In this document: positions 1 to 11,305 of the stretch, piece by piece
Numbering within the stretch: position 1 is the stretch's first letter
Layout of the letters: every line of letters begins with the position of its first letter
Assembly: GCA_023213395.1 (NCBI GenBank)
Contig: CM041465.1
Span: forward strand, 53,575,741 to 53,639,740
DNA: 64,000 nt
Source of the DNA: Cycas panzhihuaensis
Taxonomy: Eukaryota > Cycadophyta
Direction of reading: 5' to 3'
Position numbers and translations under genes: made by a program
Notes under the pieces: model-generated
Database searches by the model: none
What the model was told of the DNA's origin: nothing
The model's input: the letters and a program-made list of their open reading frames with translations, nothing else

Positions 1-687
1 GGGGGAATGAGGATGTGCTTAGAGTAGTAGTTTAGGCTTATTTCAGAGCGATAAAAGAGGAATCAGTGTGGCTGGCCTACACAGGGATAAGGATAGGTCA
101 CACGTAGAATGGAGATGGATGATGAAGGGCAGGCCCTGTATGGCTAGGCCTATAAGTAAAATGGTTTTGGTTAGAACCAAATAAGTGCGATGGACCTAAC
201 ACACAATGGATCACATGGTAAGGTTGCATCTAAGTAGGACTGACACTGGTCCTAGGTGAGGACCTAGAGCATGAAGAAGAGGTATCTCTATGAGTCGCTC
301 GTCGATGCAGATGCCTACATGAAGCCACTTAGGAAGGGTGGGAAGATGAAAGAGGTGGTTGGTTCAAAACCAATGGCTCGAGAGCTAATGTAGAATGAAG
401 AGAAGAGGGAATATCTTATTGGGATATCTCCCTAGGTGTGTGCAAAACCAAGGTGACTAGGTTTGGCTTATGACAAGGCATAAGTTCTAATTGGTAAAGG
501 TTGGTCTCTTGAAATGGGTCCCCATGGAAGGGATAACCTCCTTAGGATCACTATCTTCATCATCGAAGATAGCCTAGCATGCTAGGTGAGAAGTATGAGA
601 TAGTGGAGGCTCATGGATGACAACTTTAACTTGTCCTTCATGGACAAATTTAAGTTGCCCACAGTGTGAGGAGTAGATTTCTCCCAT

Positions 688-984
688 TTAGTTAAGCCAT
701 GGTTGGCCTACCAGGAGGTTATACTCTACATTGATATCGAGTACAACAACATCTATGGAAATAGTCTTCCCTCCTAAGGTGAGTGAAAGGGAGACTATCC
801 TTAATGGGGACTCCTTGGTCTTATCATATCCTTGGCATTTCCAAGGGATGAACTCAAGAGCTACTATGCCTAGCTCCTTAAGCATGTGCATAGGCATAGC
901 ATTAACCAAGAAGCCATTATCTATGATGGTCCTCTTTATGATAAAATCAAGGGTGTCAATAGAAATGACGAAAGGGTAATGCAA
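688..984 (-). pseudogene. Gypsy aspartic protease fragment
   Basis: A 98-codon open stretch with the layout of a plant gypsy retropepsin. An IDNGFLVNAM segment sits where the family has its catalytic D-x-G-S motif, followed about 50 residues later by a hydrophobic strand and the terminal YNLLVGQPWLN, matching the family's YN-x-ILGRPWL ending. The catalytic Asp can be seen, but the following residues are changed (NGF in place of the usual DGS/NGS). A stop follows the final Asn. Translation past it reads on as family-like sequence (a QLKFVHEGQ segment), so the stop is a mutation. In life this enzyme would cut the Gag-Pol polyprotein in the virus-like particle. Here it is a non-functional relic. 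Confidence 0.72.
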
Positions 985-1629
985 AAGCTTCTCTCATTTA
1001 CTGGGAGACAGGAGACCTTAAGGATCAAACGAGATAATAGGTGGTATATGGGAGGTGGTGCCTACTATATGGATGGAAGCATCTTGTTGGCTAAGAGCTT
1101 CAAGAAGAAGAGTGTATTGCTCAAAGCAACTTCTAAAGACATTCATCATGGACATCCCCGCGACCATAGTGTGAAACTCATCGATGATGGAGAAGGGCTT
1201 TCCTTTTGTGGTAGGTTGGAGAAGTGCCCTTCGAAAATCATAACGATAGGGACACACAAGAATGGTCTTAGGAAGCACAAGGATTTCTAAAGGAGGGACT
1301 TCCTAAGGAGGATTAAGGTGAGGAGTGGAAGAAGAGGCATTGGTTGCCTCTTTGGCTGCTTGGGACCGGGTTAAGGCATATAACGGTGTGGTCTTAAGTA
1401 TTTAAATGACTCTCTTTCCCTTATTTTGGGATTGAGAAGGAGAAGGAGTTTAGTGGTTAGGATAACCAGAAGAAGAGGAAGAGTTGCTTACACCCTTCCC
1501 TTTAGCTTACGAAGGGTGAGGGTTTGGGGACCTTCCTCTATTTCGATTACCCTTTTGATGAGTGTTGCGATCACGTTCCCCATGTTTAGGGAAATGATCC
1601 TTATGGATGGGTTGGTTTAGGTTGGGCTT

Positions 1630-2598
1630 AGATGCTCGTTTGTGGGAAGAGTCATGTTGTGGGATGGCTCTAGGGTGCTAGGCCCTACATTGTGAATTTC
1701 CGTAAAAGCATTCCCCATGGACGAAACACCACTTCTTCTCTAAGGAGGAATCTAGCTTCCTCATTTGAGAAGACTAGGTATTAGCACCCTTGGGGGGATC
1801 AGATTAGAAAGATTAGTGGACTGGCTTGTGGGAAGTGGGTGATGAAGGAGCTTAGAGTTTAAGCTCCTTTATGGTACATTTGTAAGAACGTATAGTGGAA
1901 GTTAAAGGATTTAAGGTCTTCTCTGTCAGATGAGATGAAGACCTAGGAGGCTATTGGACTTTCACATCGTGAGGTGGTGGAGGTGCCTCATGCCATTATG
2001 AGGACCTAAAAGGCCTCTTGAGACCCACTTAGATCTCAATGGCCTTGAGGGCCAAGCACTTAGCTATGGCGGAATCATACATTGTCACCCCCATTTTAAG
2101 GACTTCAACATGGACTTCACAATGAAGGGCATTAATAAAGAGATCTCACTTTAACTCCTCAGGCAAGGTTGCCTTCATGGATTGGAGAAGATCATGAAAG
2201 TGTCTCATAAAGTCATGATTCATCTCATCGTGACCTTGTTTAAGAGAGAAGACAACCTTCATTACATTCTCGAAAGGACAAGCTATATCAAAATAATTGA
2301 TGAACTCGTCAACGAGTTGTTAGAATGAGTGGATAGAGTGCACTGGAAGGAGATAGAACCATTTAAAGGCATTGCCTTTGAGGGAGTATAGAAAGAGTTT
2401 CATTAGGATATGGTTGTATGTCCAAAAATTGATGCACACCATAGAAAAACTTCTGACATGCTTTGTTGGGTCTTGTGAGGAGGTACCATCAAATTTAGGA
2501 ACCTCAAGAGGGTGAGGTGGTAAGACGATTCTTAGCGCCTCAATGGATAGAGGTGTTAATCTATAATCCATAAAGGGGTATGCCCTTGATTGGACCAT
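1630..2598 (-). pseudogene. Gypsy Gag fragment (retrotransposon gag domain plus zinc-finger-like motif)
   Basis: The segment 2,598-2,320 reads VPKFDGTSSQDPTKHV, then SLKGNAFKWFYLLP and HSIHSF. These are the hallmarks of the Retrotrans_gag domain (PKFDG...DP..H, SLxGxAxxW, LP...I.SF). After a frame shift the domain continues at about 2,310-2,090 as LVDEFINYF, then FSLKQGHDEMNHDFMRHF, again family-typical. Further on, at about 1,740-1,640, a KKWCFVHGECFYGNSQCRA segment resembles the Cys/His-rich end of plant gypsy Gag. Gag would form the virus-like particle. Stops and shifts make this a pseudogene. It lies upstream of the protease on the same strand, as expected. Confidence 0.68.
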
Positions 2599-5500
2599 AG
2601 GATCAATGAAAGATGGAAGAGGAGGTGGACAAGGTTGCTTGAATCCTCCTTAGGAGACTTAGTTTGAAAAGGGATATTGACTTCCTCCCATTTGGTGGGA
2701 AGGAGTTAATCTCACATTCAAAGGAATTTACATAGGGACAGATGGGTATGAAAGATCCATCCCCCTTGTGGATATGCTCATTGTTGGAAAGGAGCTAGAG
2801 AGGTGGTGCCTTGGGAGGAGGCTTGCCCCCCTTGCAAATGTGTAATATGAGAAAAAACACAAGAGGATGGAATGGCAGGGTGTGGAACTGGGTTTTGCCC
2901 ATATAGGCCACCTATAGGTGGTGTGATGCCATATGGATGCAAAAGATCCACTTCATAAATTAGAGGGGGTTTCCCTTACTGTGCCCCCATGGTTAAGAAG
3001 CATAACCTAGAGGTAAGTAAAGGGAATGATCCCTAAGTTTAGCTTGGGAATGTGTGGGAGCAGGCCCCACATGGCTAAAAGTAGGAGCATGCATAGGTCC
3101 CCTAGGTCTAACGGGAGGTGGATAGACTACAGTTGGTTGGGGTGTAGTTGTTTGACTAGAGAGAGGCATACTTAACCCAAGTTAGGAAGAGGATATGCCT
3201 TGGGTGGTCCCTAAGGAATGCAGACCATAGGGAGAGGAAGATGAAGTGAGGGACACTCTTATTATACGTAAGGGAGTCAAATGATATGGATAAGGTAGAG
3301 TAGATGTAGAAGAAGGAAGTGCAATGCTTCTCAAGATATCATCCAACTACTTAGGATGTGATTGGAGGCTAGTGACCTAAAAGCACTAGTTAAGGGCTTC
3401 CACAACATCTGTGAGAGGGGTGCCCACCTGATCATAAGAGGTGGAAGGGTCATTGTATGAGGCGAACCCCATAGGATGATCCTCATGATAGTCACCACCA
3501 AGATGGTGGAGTTCTAAAGGAGAAGATACCTCCACTTCATGAGTGGAGAGATGATGGACTTGTAAGTATTCTTGGTCACCTAGGTAAAATATAAGGTCCT
3601 TGCTCTTTTGGGTAAGCCCTTAGAAGGAAGTGGATGGCTCATGAGACTCAGAGACATAGGCATGATATACCTAATCCAAAGGGAATCCCTCAATGGTCGA
3701 ATCAGAATCTGAAGAAGGAAGGGAATGATAGGAGGAGTCTTCCAACAAGGGAGGAAGACCTCATAAGCAACGCAAGAATCATCGCATATAAGTTTCCCCT
3801 AAAGATTGGAAGGAAAAGAGATGATGAGATGGTAAGCATTAGGGGCTGTCTAATAGATTGAGGAGAGCTATCGGGAAGGAGCTAGCACCAATATAAGAGG
3901 GAGAAAGGATTAATCCCTTACTAGCAGATCCCTAGTATAGTTGTCAGTGGAAATGCACCTCTGGGGGGGTGTCATTAGACTTTGACAAGATCAAGCCAAA
4001 TGACCAACGATTTCGGTGGCTATGGACCTATAATGGTAAGTGAAAGAAATCACCCACAAAGGGCATATGTGCATTGGAACATAGGTTCAAGACTAGTAAA
4101 TGGCACACAAACTCCTTTGAGGCAACTCTTCCTTGATACAGAGTAGTAGATGGATGAGGGATCTCCTCGATTTCTCAAGTAACCTCAAAAGAGGCCCTCC
4201 TATCCTTAGATGGGTAAAGGAGGGAGGAAAGATGTGAGAGAAAGGCTCCTCGCATGAAGGGATTATGGAAGGGATGATCCTTAATAAGAAAAGAGGAGAA
4301 ACACGCAAATAAGCCTAAGGTGGCTTGCTACGTGAGTGGTGGAGATGGTGGTTGGTTTTACAAGCTAGGCATTGACCTAAAGACCAAAGAAGGATGGTCT
4401 AGCCTAGAGAAACAAGAAAAATAAAGTGAATGACCTTGAGAGGAGGTGCTCTCAAGGGGCCAAACCTAAAGAGGATTCTAGGAGTGGTAAGTCAATAAAA
4501 AGGGTTGTCTTTGTGTTTGTCTTTGTTTTGTATACAGTAAAGAAATGCAAAGTGAGAGTGTGGTATTTATGGTAATGTTGTGTGTTTATATTTAAAAGAA
4601 ATTACTTTTTTAAGGTAAGAAAACAACACAAATCTCTCTCTCTCTCGTTTACTCATGCACACAACCTTACTCTCTTTGTTTTTCTAAATGCAAGAAGGGG
4701 GAGTAAAAGAGATTGCCTTATGACCTGAAGCTCATGCAAAGAGTGCAAAGTTACTAGGTAACATGCAACAGAATGGGCAAGGCATGTGCCTATTAGTGCC
4801 TAGATTTCCACTATGTGAGCTTTGCAAAAAAATAAACAAGCAAAGTGCAAGAGATCTAAACCAAACTTTTTCATTTCTTTTTTGCCCAAAAGATATTCAA
4901 AAAAGGGGAAAAAAGAATAAAGGAAAAAGGCTAGGGAAAGAGGGTCACATATGAGACGCAGTGGCTGAAGTAGCACTACCCTCACCACACCTACAATCCT
5001 CACCCTTCTCCTAACTGTGGATGGTGCAACAGAAGGAGTGCCGATAAAGAAAGGGGGCTTTCTTACCTTTCCTCGAAATCAAAAAGGAGAAAGGAAATAT
5101 AGTAAAAGAAAACATAAAGACTATTGCAACACCACTTCATAATTTTAAGAGTAAAAGAAAGTAACTATTAAAAGAAGGGGAACATACCTAGGACAAAGTC
5201 CCCTTTTCCTTCAAGTGCAAATAAAAACCTATAACCAACGAGGTTCACCCTCTGCCAGAGGGTACCAAACATACGTGGGATAAATATATAAAATGAAAAG
5301 TGACAAGATATGACTATCTTAATTAAAAGAAATATATTTAATATCAATATCACTCCTTGTGCTTCATATGTTATTTAGTATACAATATGGGAAAGGGGGG
5401 AAAGAGAACGAGGAAGGGTGGTTAGCCTCAGAATGGATAACCCTCCAAATCAAAGGTGCTCCATATTGCCCCCAAGTACCAAAATGAAGGGGTAAACAAA

Positions 5501-6100
5501 TGCAAGTAAGCTTCTAGAAATATGAGCAAAAGCGACAAGAAATATTATGAACATTGCTAATGTTGCAAAGTTGCAACATGCAACTCTTGCAAGTTTTGCA
5601 AGGTTAAAATCAAGGGACAAAAAGAAATATGGAGTGGAGGACGAAACCCCACCTATGTAGGATCTATTGTGTTGGTTGCAAGTGTAGTAATAGGCTACCT
5701 ACACTGTTGCCAGTAATGATTTACTCTCTAATGGTCCTTTGGTATCTCCAGGGAGGTATGGAGAAGGAGAGGTAAGGAGAGAAGGGGGCTGCCCTTGAGG
5801 AGAAGGCATGTTAGGTGCAGGACCCAGCCTATGGCTCCTTTCACTCTCCATGGATACCTCTTCTTTGTTGCCTCCTTGAAGAAACTAGGAAGGAACCAAA
5901 AGAAGGAGAAGATAGGTTAAGGAAAAGGAGGGTTTGCCTCCCATTACAATGGAAAGGAAAGAAGAAAGTTACTGCAAAAAAAAGTACTAGAAAAAATATC
6001 TATATTACTTAAGGTAAAGGAAACCAAAACCTGACTTGAGAGTACCTATTATAAGCAGATCTGAGGTAGATCTACCTATGAAATTGGGTGAGGAAGCAGG
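2599..6100 (-). other. Gypsy Gag N-terminal/leader region, no intact gene
   Basis: Upstream (in the minus sense) of the Gag domain I see only short open stretches with no recognisable domain, a CT-rich run near 4,630-4,646, and purine-rich tracts. A G-rich stretch on the minus strand near 5,465-5,475 looks like a polypurine or leader motif, but no tRNA-complementary site next to a TG/CA boundary could be established. The rightmost part probably belongs to the gypsy 5' LTR, interrupted at 6,100. Confidence 0.4.
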
Positions 6101-6640
6101 TGTGAAAATGGGCATTAAGCCACATTAGTCCCAAGATCATAAGTAAAAGCATAATACCACAAATGCATGAAGCATAAAACATAAAGAACACAAAGAGAAA
6201 TAGGAGCAAGATCAAGATACCAGAAATGGGGGGTTGGAATTAGTCCAACCACCAAAGAATGCTTCAGCTTGATTAGCAACCGAAATAACATTGAGCTCTT
6301 CCTCTCTAGATGAGCAACAATGAAGAGAGGCCTCTTTAAATAGAAGAAGATGACAGGCCAAAGGCTATTACATGATTGACAAGTGTCAATCATGCAATGC
6401 ATGCTTGCATGTAGGACAAGTGTCCATTGGGAGCTCATGTGAGCAAAAGTGCAAGGGGGTCATTTGACCCTTAAGTTACAACGTTATGCCACTAGAAATA
6501 AAGTGGGTGTGTACTTTATTACTTAAGTGATAAAGTTACACCTAAAGTACAAAAGTATAAAAGTGCACACATAATACAAGAATAGAAAGTACATTAGCTT
6601 AACATTATAAACATAAGGTAAACCATGAGGTTAGAACTCA
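6101..6640 (-). repeat. 3' LTR of the 6.1-9.4 kb element
   Basis: Left direct repeat, starting TGTGAAAATG. It matches the right copy to about base 6,632, after which the last ten or so bases differ (the right copy ends in TTTAACA), so the inner edge is approximate. Compared with the 5' LTR it carries several small indels near 6,470-6,520. Confidence 0.8.
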
Positions 6641-8019
6641 TTCATTATCAAGAGATTTTTTGTGATTCTTTTCCATTCTTGATAATTTGGTTGCCCCATT
6701 AGCCTTATGGTATATGCGTTAAGCATGTTTATAGCAGCCATCTTTCCACTTGATTAACACTTGAAGCTAGCGGATAACTTGGAAACTCAAAGCTTTCGTC
6801 GCTTAAGTTCCACCTTCTAACAAGACCAACAGTCCTAATCTTACTAGAAGATCCAACAACTGAATGGAATGATGAGGGGTGGAGGACTAAGATATAGAGT
6901 TGGTCCAACTTGATCTTATAGAGAAGATCCAAATGTTGACCAAGTTAAATCTAGGACAAGGCAGGTAGGGTTGATCTACATGGACGTACCATGCTTTCCA
7001 CAGGATTCATGTACCAATAACACCCTTTTTCGAACCTCCTTTCCCTCAAGCAACCTTAATTGTCGGCAATCGACTGCACGGTCGGTTGGTCCCCTAGGGA
7101 ATGCACCAAGCTTAAGGTTAATTTAGAGGCAAAGTTTGAACCTTTTTCGAGCCTCTCCAACAGATTTTAAATTCACTTTTAAATAAGTCTAAGTGAATTT
7201 TTAATATCTTCTTACTTGGATTTTTATGCCTTTTTGGCTTACAAAGAATGCTTCTTAAGAAGCAATGAGAGAATGAGCACAAAAAAAGATTTTAAGTGCT
7301 TTATGATCCAAGTGAGGTGCTATGTATACTTGAGTACAGTGATAAAGTACTTTGAGTACTTAAAAGAAAATGATGTAAGGAACCTTTAATGAAAACAACA
7401 AAAGAGGGTTCCTTTTAACCTTCAAGATCTGATGAAGTGATGAAGCCATAAGAAAGGTGTACTCAAGAAATGCTCCAAAGCCAACACAAACTCCACGCAA
7501 AGAATCGTTGAGACTTAAAATGTATCAACAATCCAACAAGAAAATTGTGATTTTATTAAGTTTCACAATGAGCCTTCCCCTTTTTGAACTTAAGAAGGCC
7601 AAGGTCACCATGCAAGGTGCCAAAAAATGAAGTTAGGTGGTAATTTTTTTCACCTTTACAATGTAGATATGCCTTTTGATTACTTTAATTAAGCTCAATG
7701 ATGCTTTAATAGCATGAAAGTATGCTAAAAGAGCTTAAAACAGTAAGTACAAAAAGGTACTTTTAAGAACCACTTAAAAAAAAACTTTATAAGTGAGATT
7801 AAATCTCACTAAACGGAAACAAATTTCTTAAGATAATCAAGACTGCCAATGTCTGTAAAAAAAAAATCTTCAAGTAGGCCCAGCTATAAAAACTTAAAGT
7901 CTTTTAAGACTCCCCCCTTGAGAAATTTAAAAAAATTCTCTTAAAACCTTAAAAAAAATTGATTCACATGAGCATATTGTTGAAAATATGCTATCAAGAG
8001 GTTGATTTTTCAATGCTAA

Positions 8020-8660
8020 GCTGGCACTGCTGACTGGGCGGACCGACCGGGCCTACCGACCGGGCGTGAGCCGAGTTGGCACTGCTCGAGTTGGCGTGCT
8101 TCGACCGGCACCGTGATGATGTAGCACTTCATCGAGTTGGCGCGTGCTTGACTAGGCACTGTGATGATGTCTCAAAGAATGATACCGGCTTGATGACCGA
8201 GCTTCACGAGAGGGCGATGATGCAGTGTGCTAAAGTCGGACATAAGTCGAGTTAGCGCAGTGAACTCAAGCAGGCCGAAATGATGACGAAGTCGAGTTAG
8301 CAGTGTGAAGATAGCAGTATGCTCAGCTGGACATGAGCCGAAGTTAGCAGGTGAACTCGCAGCAGGCCGAAATGACATAAGCTGAGTTGGCAGTGTGAAT
8401 GCTGCTGGTGTCGTGTCCGACTCAAAGAATGAGTTGAGTTGGCACCGAAATGCCGGATGTAAAGGGCAGTGTGATTAGTTGTCTGCTGAGTTGGCAGTAT
8501 GACTGGGCGCTGCCTGCTATGCTGGCTGGACAGCGCTGAGTGGGCAGCCTGCTGACTGGGCTGGAACTGATTGGGCAGCCTGCTGACTAGGCTGGCTCAC
8601 TGGGCTGTGTGCTGCTGCTGACTGGGCTTGGCTCTTGCTGACTGGGCGCCTTGAATCTTC
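8020..8660. repeat. GC-rich degenerate short-repeat cluster inside the non-coding LTR element
   Basis: Unlike its AT-rich surroundings, this stretch is GC- and CpG-rich. It is built from diverged copies of motifs such as GAGTTGGCA, GCTGACTGGGC and GACCGACCGGGC at irregular spacing of roughly 20-60 bases. It lies in the internal region near the 5' side of the element. I see no protein similarity. It may be a replication-slippage or captured sequence that expanded. Confidence 0.7.
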
Positions 8661-8844
8661 TTCTGTGCAGGGTTTGAACAGACCTTGCATGCAGGTCCTT
8701 TATGCACAGCAGAAATGGACAGGCACAGAAATGGGCTTCTTCAAGTGCAGGGACAGAGGATAGTCCAGTGCACAGATTTCAAGAACAGATGACAAAGATA
8801 ATAAACTAACAGTGCTGAAACAAACTAAGTTCAGAAACCTTTCA

Positions 8845-8856
8845 GCTCTGATACCA
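8845..8856 (-). promoter_or_regulatory. Primer-binding site, initiator tRNA-Met type
   Basis: The plus strand reads GCTCTGATACCA. Its complement, TGGTATCAGAGC, is the standard site where the 3' end of initiator tRNA-Met primes minus-strand cDNA in plant LTR elements. It sits 2 bases from the LTR. Confidence 0.9.
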
Positions 8857-8858
8857 AA

Positions 8859-9393
8859 TGTGAAAATGGGCATTAAGCCACATTAGTCCCAAGATCATAA
8901 GTAAAAGCACAATACCACAAATGCATGAAGTATAAAACATAAAGAACACAAAGAGAAATAGGAGCAAGATGAAGATACCAGAAATGGGGGGTTGGAATTA
9001 GTCTAACCACCAAAGAATGCTTCAGCTTGATTAGCAAACTGACATAATAACAATGAGCTCCTCCTCTCTAGATGAGCAACAATGAAGAGAGGCCTCTTTA
9101 AATAGAAGAAGATGAGAGGTTGAAGGCTATTGCATGATTGACAAGTGTCAATCATGCAATGCATGCTTGCATGTAGGACAAGTGTCCATTGGGAGCTCAT
9201 GTGAGCAAAAGTGCAAGGGGTCATTTGACCCTTGTTACAATGTTATGTCACTAGACATAAGTGGGTGCATTTTATCACTTAAGTGATAAAGTTACACCTA
9301 AAGTACAAAAGTGCAAAAGTGCACACATAATACAAGAATAGAAAGTACATTAGCTTAACATTATAAACATAAGGTAAACCATGAGGTTTAACA
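8859..9393 (-). repeat. 5' LTR of the 6.1-9.4 kb element
   Basis: Right direct repeat, TG at 8,859 and CA at 9,392-9,393, followed at once by the GCAGG target-site duplication. The PBS lies two bases inside its left edge, which fixes the minus-strand orientation. Confidence 0.85.
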
Positions 9394-9398
9394 GCAGG

Positions 9399-10403
9399 CC
9401 CTATGGGGTTTGTAGGAGAGGATCCCAATGGTTCAGCAAATAGAGATAAAATTAGAATAAGAAAGAGGGTTGGAGCTTGATGGAGTATTTGGAGCACAAT
9501 CTTCCCTTGGCTGGCCACGTTACAGATCTGCAACCCACGTGTCTTAAGCTGTAGGAGGCTGGTGGCAGCTGACTGAGAATTAGGTGTAGCAGAACTTGAT
9601 ACTATTTGCAGGGCATTTTGGAGGAGATAGTGGTAAAAAATGAATGAGAGAGAGAGGAAATGAGGGTGTTTTTGGGTTTTTAAACCCAACCGTAACTCAA
9701 TCAAGCGATTATGGTTTGACCTAGGTAAGGAACAAGTCACTACCACATGGCAATTTCGTAATAAGTGCAAAATTATCCATGGAAAATTTTAAAAAATGAT
9801 TATGGATAGTCGCCCCATGGTAAACTTCACAGTACCACAAAGTTTACAATGGTATCATGAAGTTTAATATGGTGTGGCAGAAACAAAGCAAAAAGAGAGA
9901 AAATTAAGCCCAAAAGCTCCAAAAGAGGGGGAAACTAAGGCCCAAGGAGGTATGGTTTTGTATCCAAGTGGTAAAAAGGGGGTTCTGGGACTTAGAGAGA
10001 CCACAACGAGTAATAAATGAAAGTAAAAGGTTCCCCAAAAGGATAATGAGTGGACGTAAGGTGACAACCAGGCCTAGGCAGGGTGTTAAGGGTCATGATG
10101 CATCAGTGGGTGATGTGGTGTGGGCTACGGAAGCCAAACAATACTTGGGGACATTGTGGAGACATGGAGGAGGGTTGTGGAGCACCATGGGATATGTATC
10201 CCTAGATCGTCATATGCTAAAAAGGTGCAGAGATGTAGTGTGGTCAGGCAATGGATGTATAGTGGTTGTGTAGTGAATCAATCATCATGTAATGTAGGTG
10301 AAGTACCTCAATCTACCTTTTCTAAAATTGAGAAGGGTAGGGATAGAAGCATACTTGTACTTAACTAAGTCGACTTGCCCATGTCCATTCCCGGTAGCTG
10401 GTT
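9399..10403 (-). repeat. LTR-like segment, inverted partner of the window's right end
   Basis: The reverse complement of this stretch aligns along its whole length with 63,005-64,000. Shared features include a GGGTTTAAAAACCCAA block followed by a CT-rich run, a TTGTGGTAC block and a GGGCATGGA block at the outer edge. The TTTAAAAA stretch followed by CT-rich sequence looks like a TATA-containing promoter in the minus sense, which suits an LTR. It is probably the 5' LTR of the gypsy element at the left, split by the 6,101-9,393 insertion. That assignment is inference, because no PBS was found and the inner boundary is not defined. Confidence 0.5.
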
Positions 10404-11170
10404 AATAGCTATAATGTCACATTTATAATCATCTTTATTAATCCCATATAAATATTTTTCTCTTGGTTAAGTGTGCATATCTCTTTCCCTAACTAATGGG
10501 GTATTACACTAATTTTAAATTCTCTTTATTCATTCAATAGAATGAAATTCCCTCTACAATAAAGAGGGTTTACTTAATTTAATATAGATAATTAATTTTC
10601 ATTCTCTATTCTAGAGTGTTATAGGCCTTTAGTTTATGAATAGTCCTCATGAAATGATTTATATTTTGTTTTCCTAAAATAAGGCATAAAGTTTTTCTAA
10701 AAGAAATTAGCCAATAGCTAACAAGTTATCTTTTTCTTTAATACTTCCATCAATCTTGTATTAATATACTATGGGATTTTAAATTCAATGAGATTTAAAT
10801 GGAAGTGTGAAAAGGAAGTATATGTTACCTTCTTTTACACTCAATCGATCAATAGGATAAAATAGATGCTCTAATTGAAATGCCCTTTAGATGATTTGGT
10901 TATCCATGGCCTTTTAAAACAGTAGGAGATAATTTTAGAAGGATCTTATTTATGTTCTTATATTTAACTATATTTTTTATGTTGCATGATGTATTCATTA
11001 ATTTCAAGGCTATTGGAGGACTTAGATGCAATTGTCCCAACTTTTGTCAAGAATATTCTAAATAAAAGAAAAAGGGTATGAATTTAGAATATTGATACTG
11101 AATGGATACTTATTATAGTCTAACCAAATATTGAACTTCATACTCTTTTTATTTTTCCTTTTCTTTCTTT

Positions 11171-11267
11171 CTTTTTTTTTTTTTTTTTATATGTGTGTGT
11201 GGGGGGGGGGGGTCAGGGTAGGTATGGGCATGTGTGTTTGTGAGTGTATGTGTGTGTGTGTGTGTGT

Positions 11268-11298
<31 letters not shown>

Positions 11299-11305
11299 AG
11301 GGAGA
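11171..11305. repeat. Compound microsatellite (T-run, G-run, TG repeat)
   Basis: A T-run of about 18 is followed by a G-run and about 70 bases of interrupted TG repeat. A shorter, differently composed version occupies the matching place in R1 copy 2 (49,080-49,199), so the array predates the duplication and changed afterwards. Confidence 0.9.

Larger units (their letters stand above)
1..6100 (-). mobile_element. Decayed Ty3/gypsy element, 5' half (gag and protease side), minus strand
   Basis: Reading the minus strand from right to left, this stretch gives a Gag-like segment (about 2,598-2,080), a Cys/His motif (about 1,740-1,640) and a retropepsin-like segment (984-688). That is the gag-pro order of plant gypsy elements. 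Stops and frame changes break every domain, so nothing here can be expressed as a polyprotein. Reverse transcriptase and integrase would lie left of base 1. The 5' LTR probably lies to the right: after removing the nested element at 6,101-9,393 the segment continues into 9,399-10,403, which has LTR-like features. I could not find a convincing PBS, so the LTR inner edge is unknown. Clade is uncertain; the protease context resembles Tat/Athila-type elements. Confidence 0.7.
6101..9393 (-). mobile_element. Non-coding (LARD/TRIM-like) LTR retrotransposon nested in the gypsy element
   Basis: Two direct repeats of about 535 bp (6,101-6,640 and 8,859-9,393) both begin TGTGAAAATGGGCATTAAGC and flank about 2.2 kb that encodes no recognisable protein. 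The 5-bp repeat GCAGG lies immediately outside both ends (6,096-6,100 and 9,394-9,398), as a target-site duplication. The initiator-Met PBS, read on the minus strand, abuts the right LTR, so the element is minus-strand with its 5' LTR on the right. It has no gag or pol and must have moved with enzymes supplied in trans. The LTRs differ by substitutions and small indels, so the insertion is not recent, though it is younger than the gypsy element it interrupts. Confidence 0.88.

Noticed and set aside
5460-5480. Possible gypsy PBS or polypurine tract (TACTTGGGGGCAATATGG on the minus strand)
   Set aside because: Does not match a tRNA 3' end that I know and is not next to a clear TG/CA boundary.
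6115-6438. Minus-strand frame of 107 codons within the LTR (and its partner at 9,003-9,224)
   Set aside because: Lies in an LTR. The two LTR copies do not keep the same frame along its length, and no domain is seen.
8172-8378. Minus-strand 68-codon frame in the GC-rich island
   Set aside because: GC-rich repeats lack stops by composition. No recognisable motif.
9279-9770. 163-codon minus-strand frame across the LTR boundary and the gypsy LTR-like segment
   Set aside because: It crosses an insertion junction, so it cannot be an ancestral gene. Hydrophobic, low-complexity sequence with no family match.
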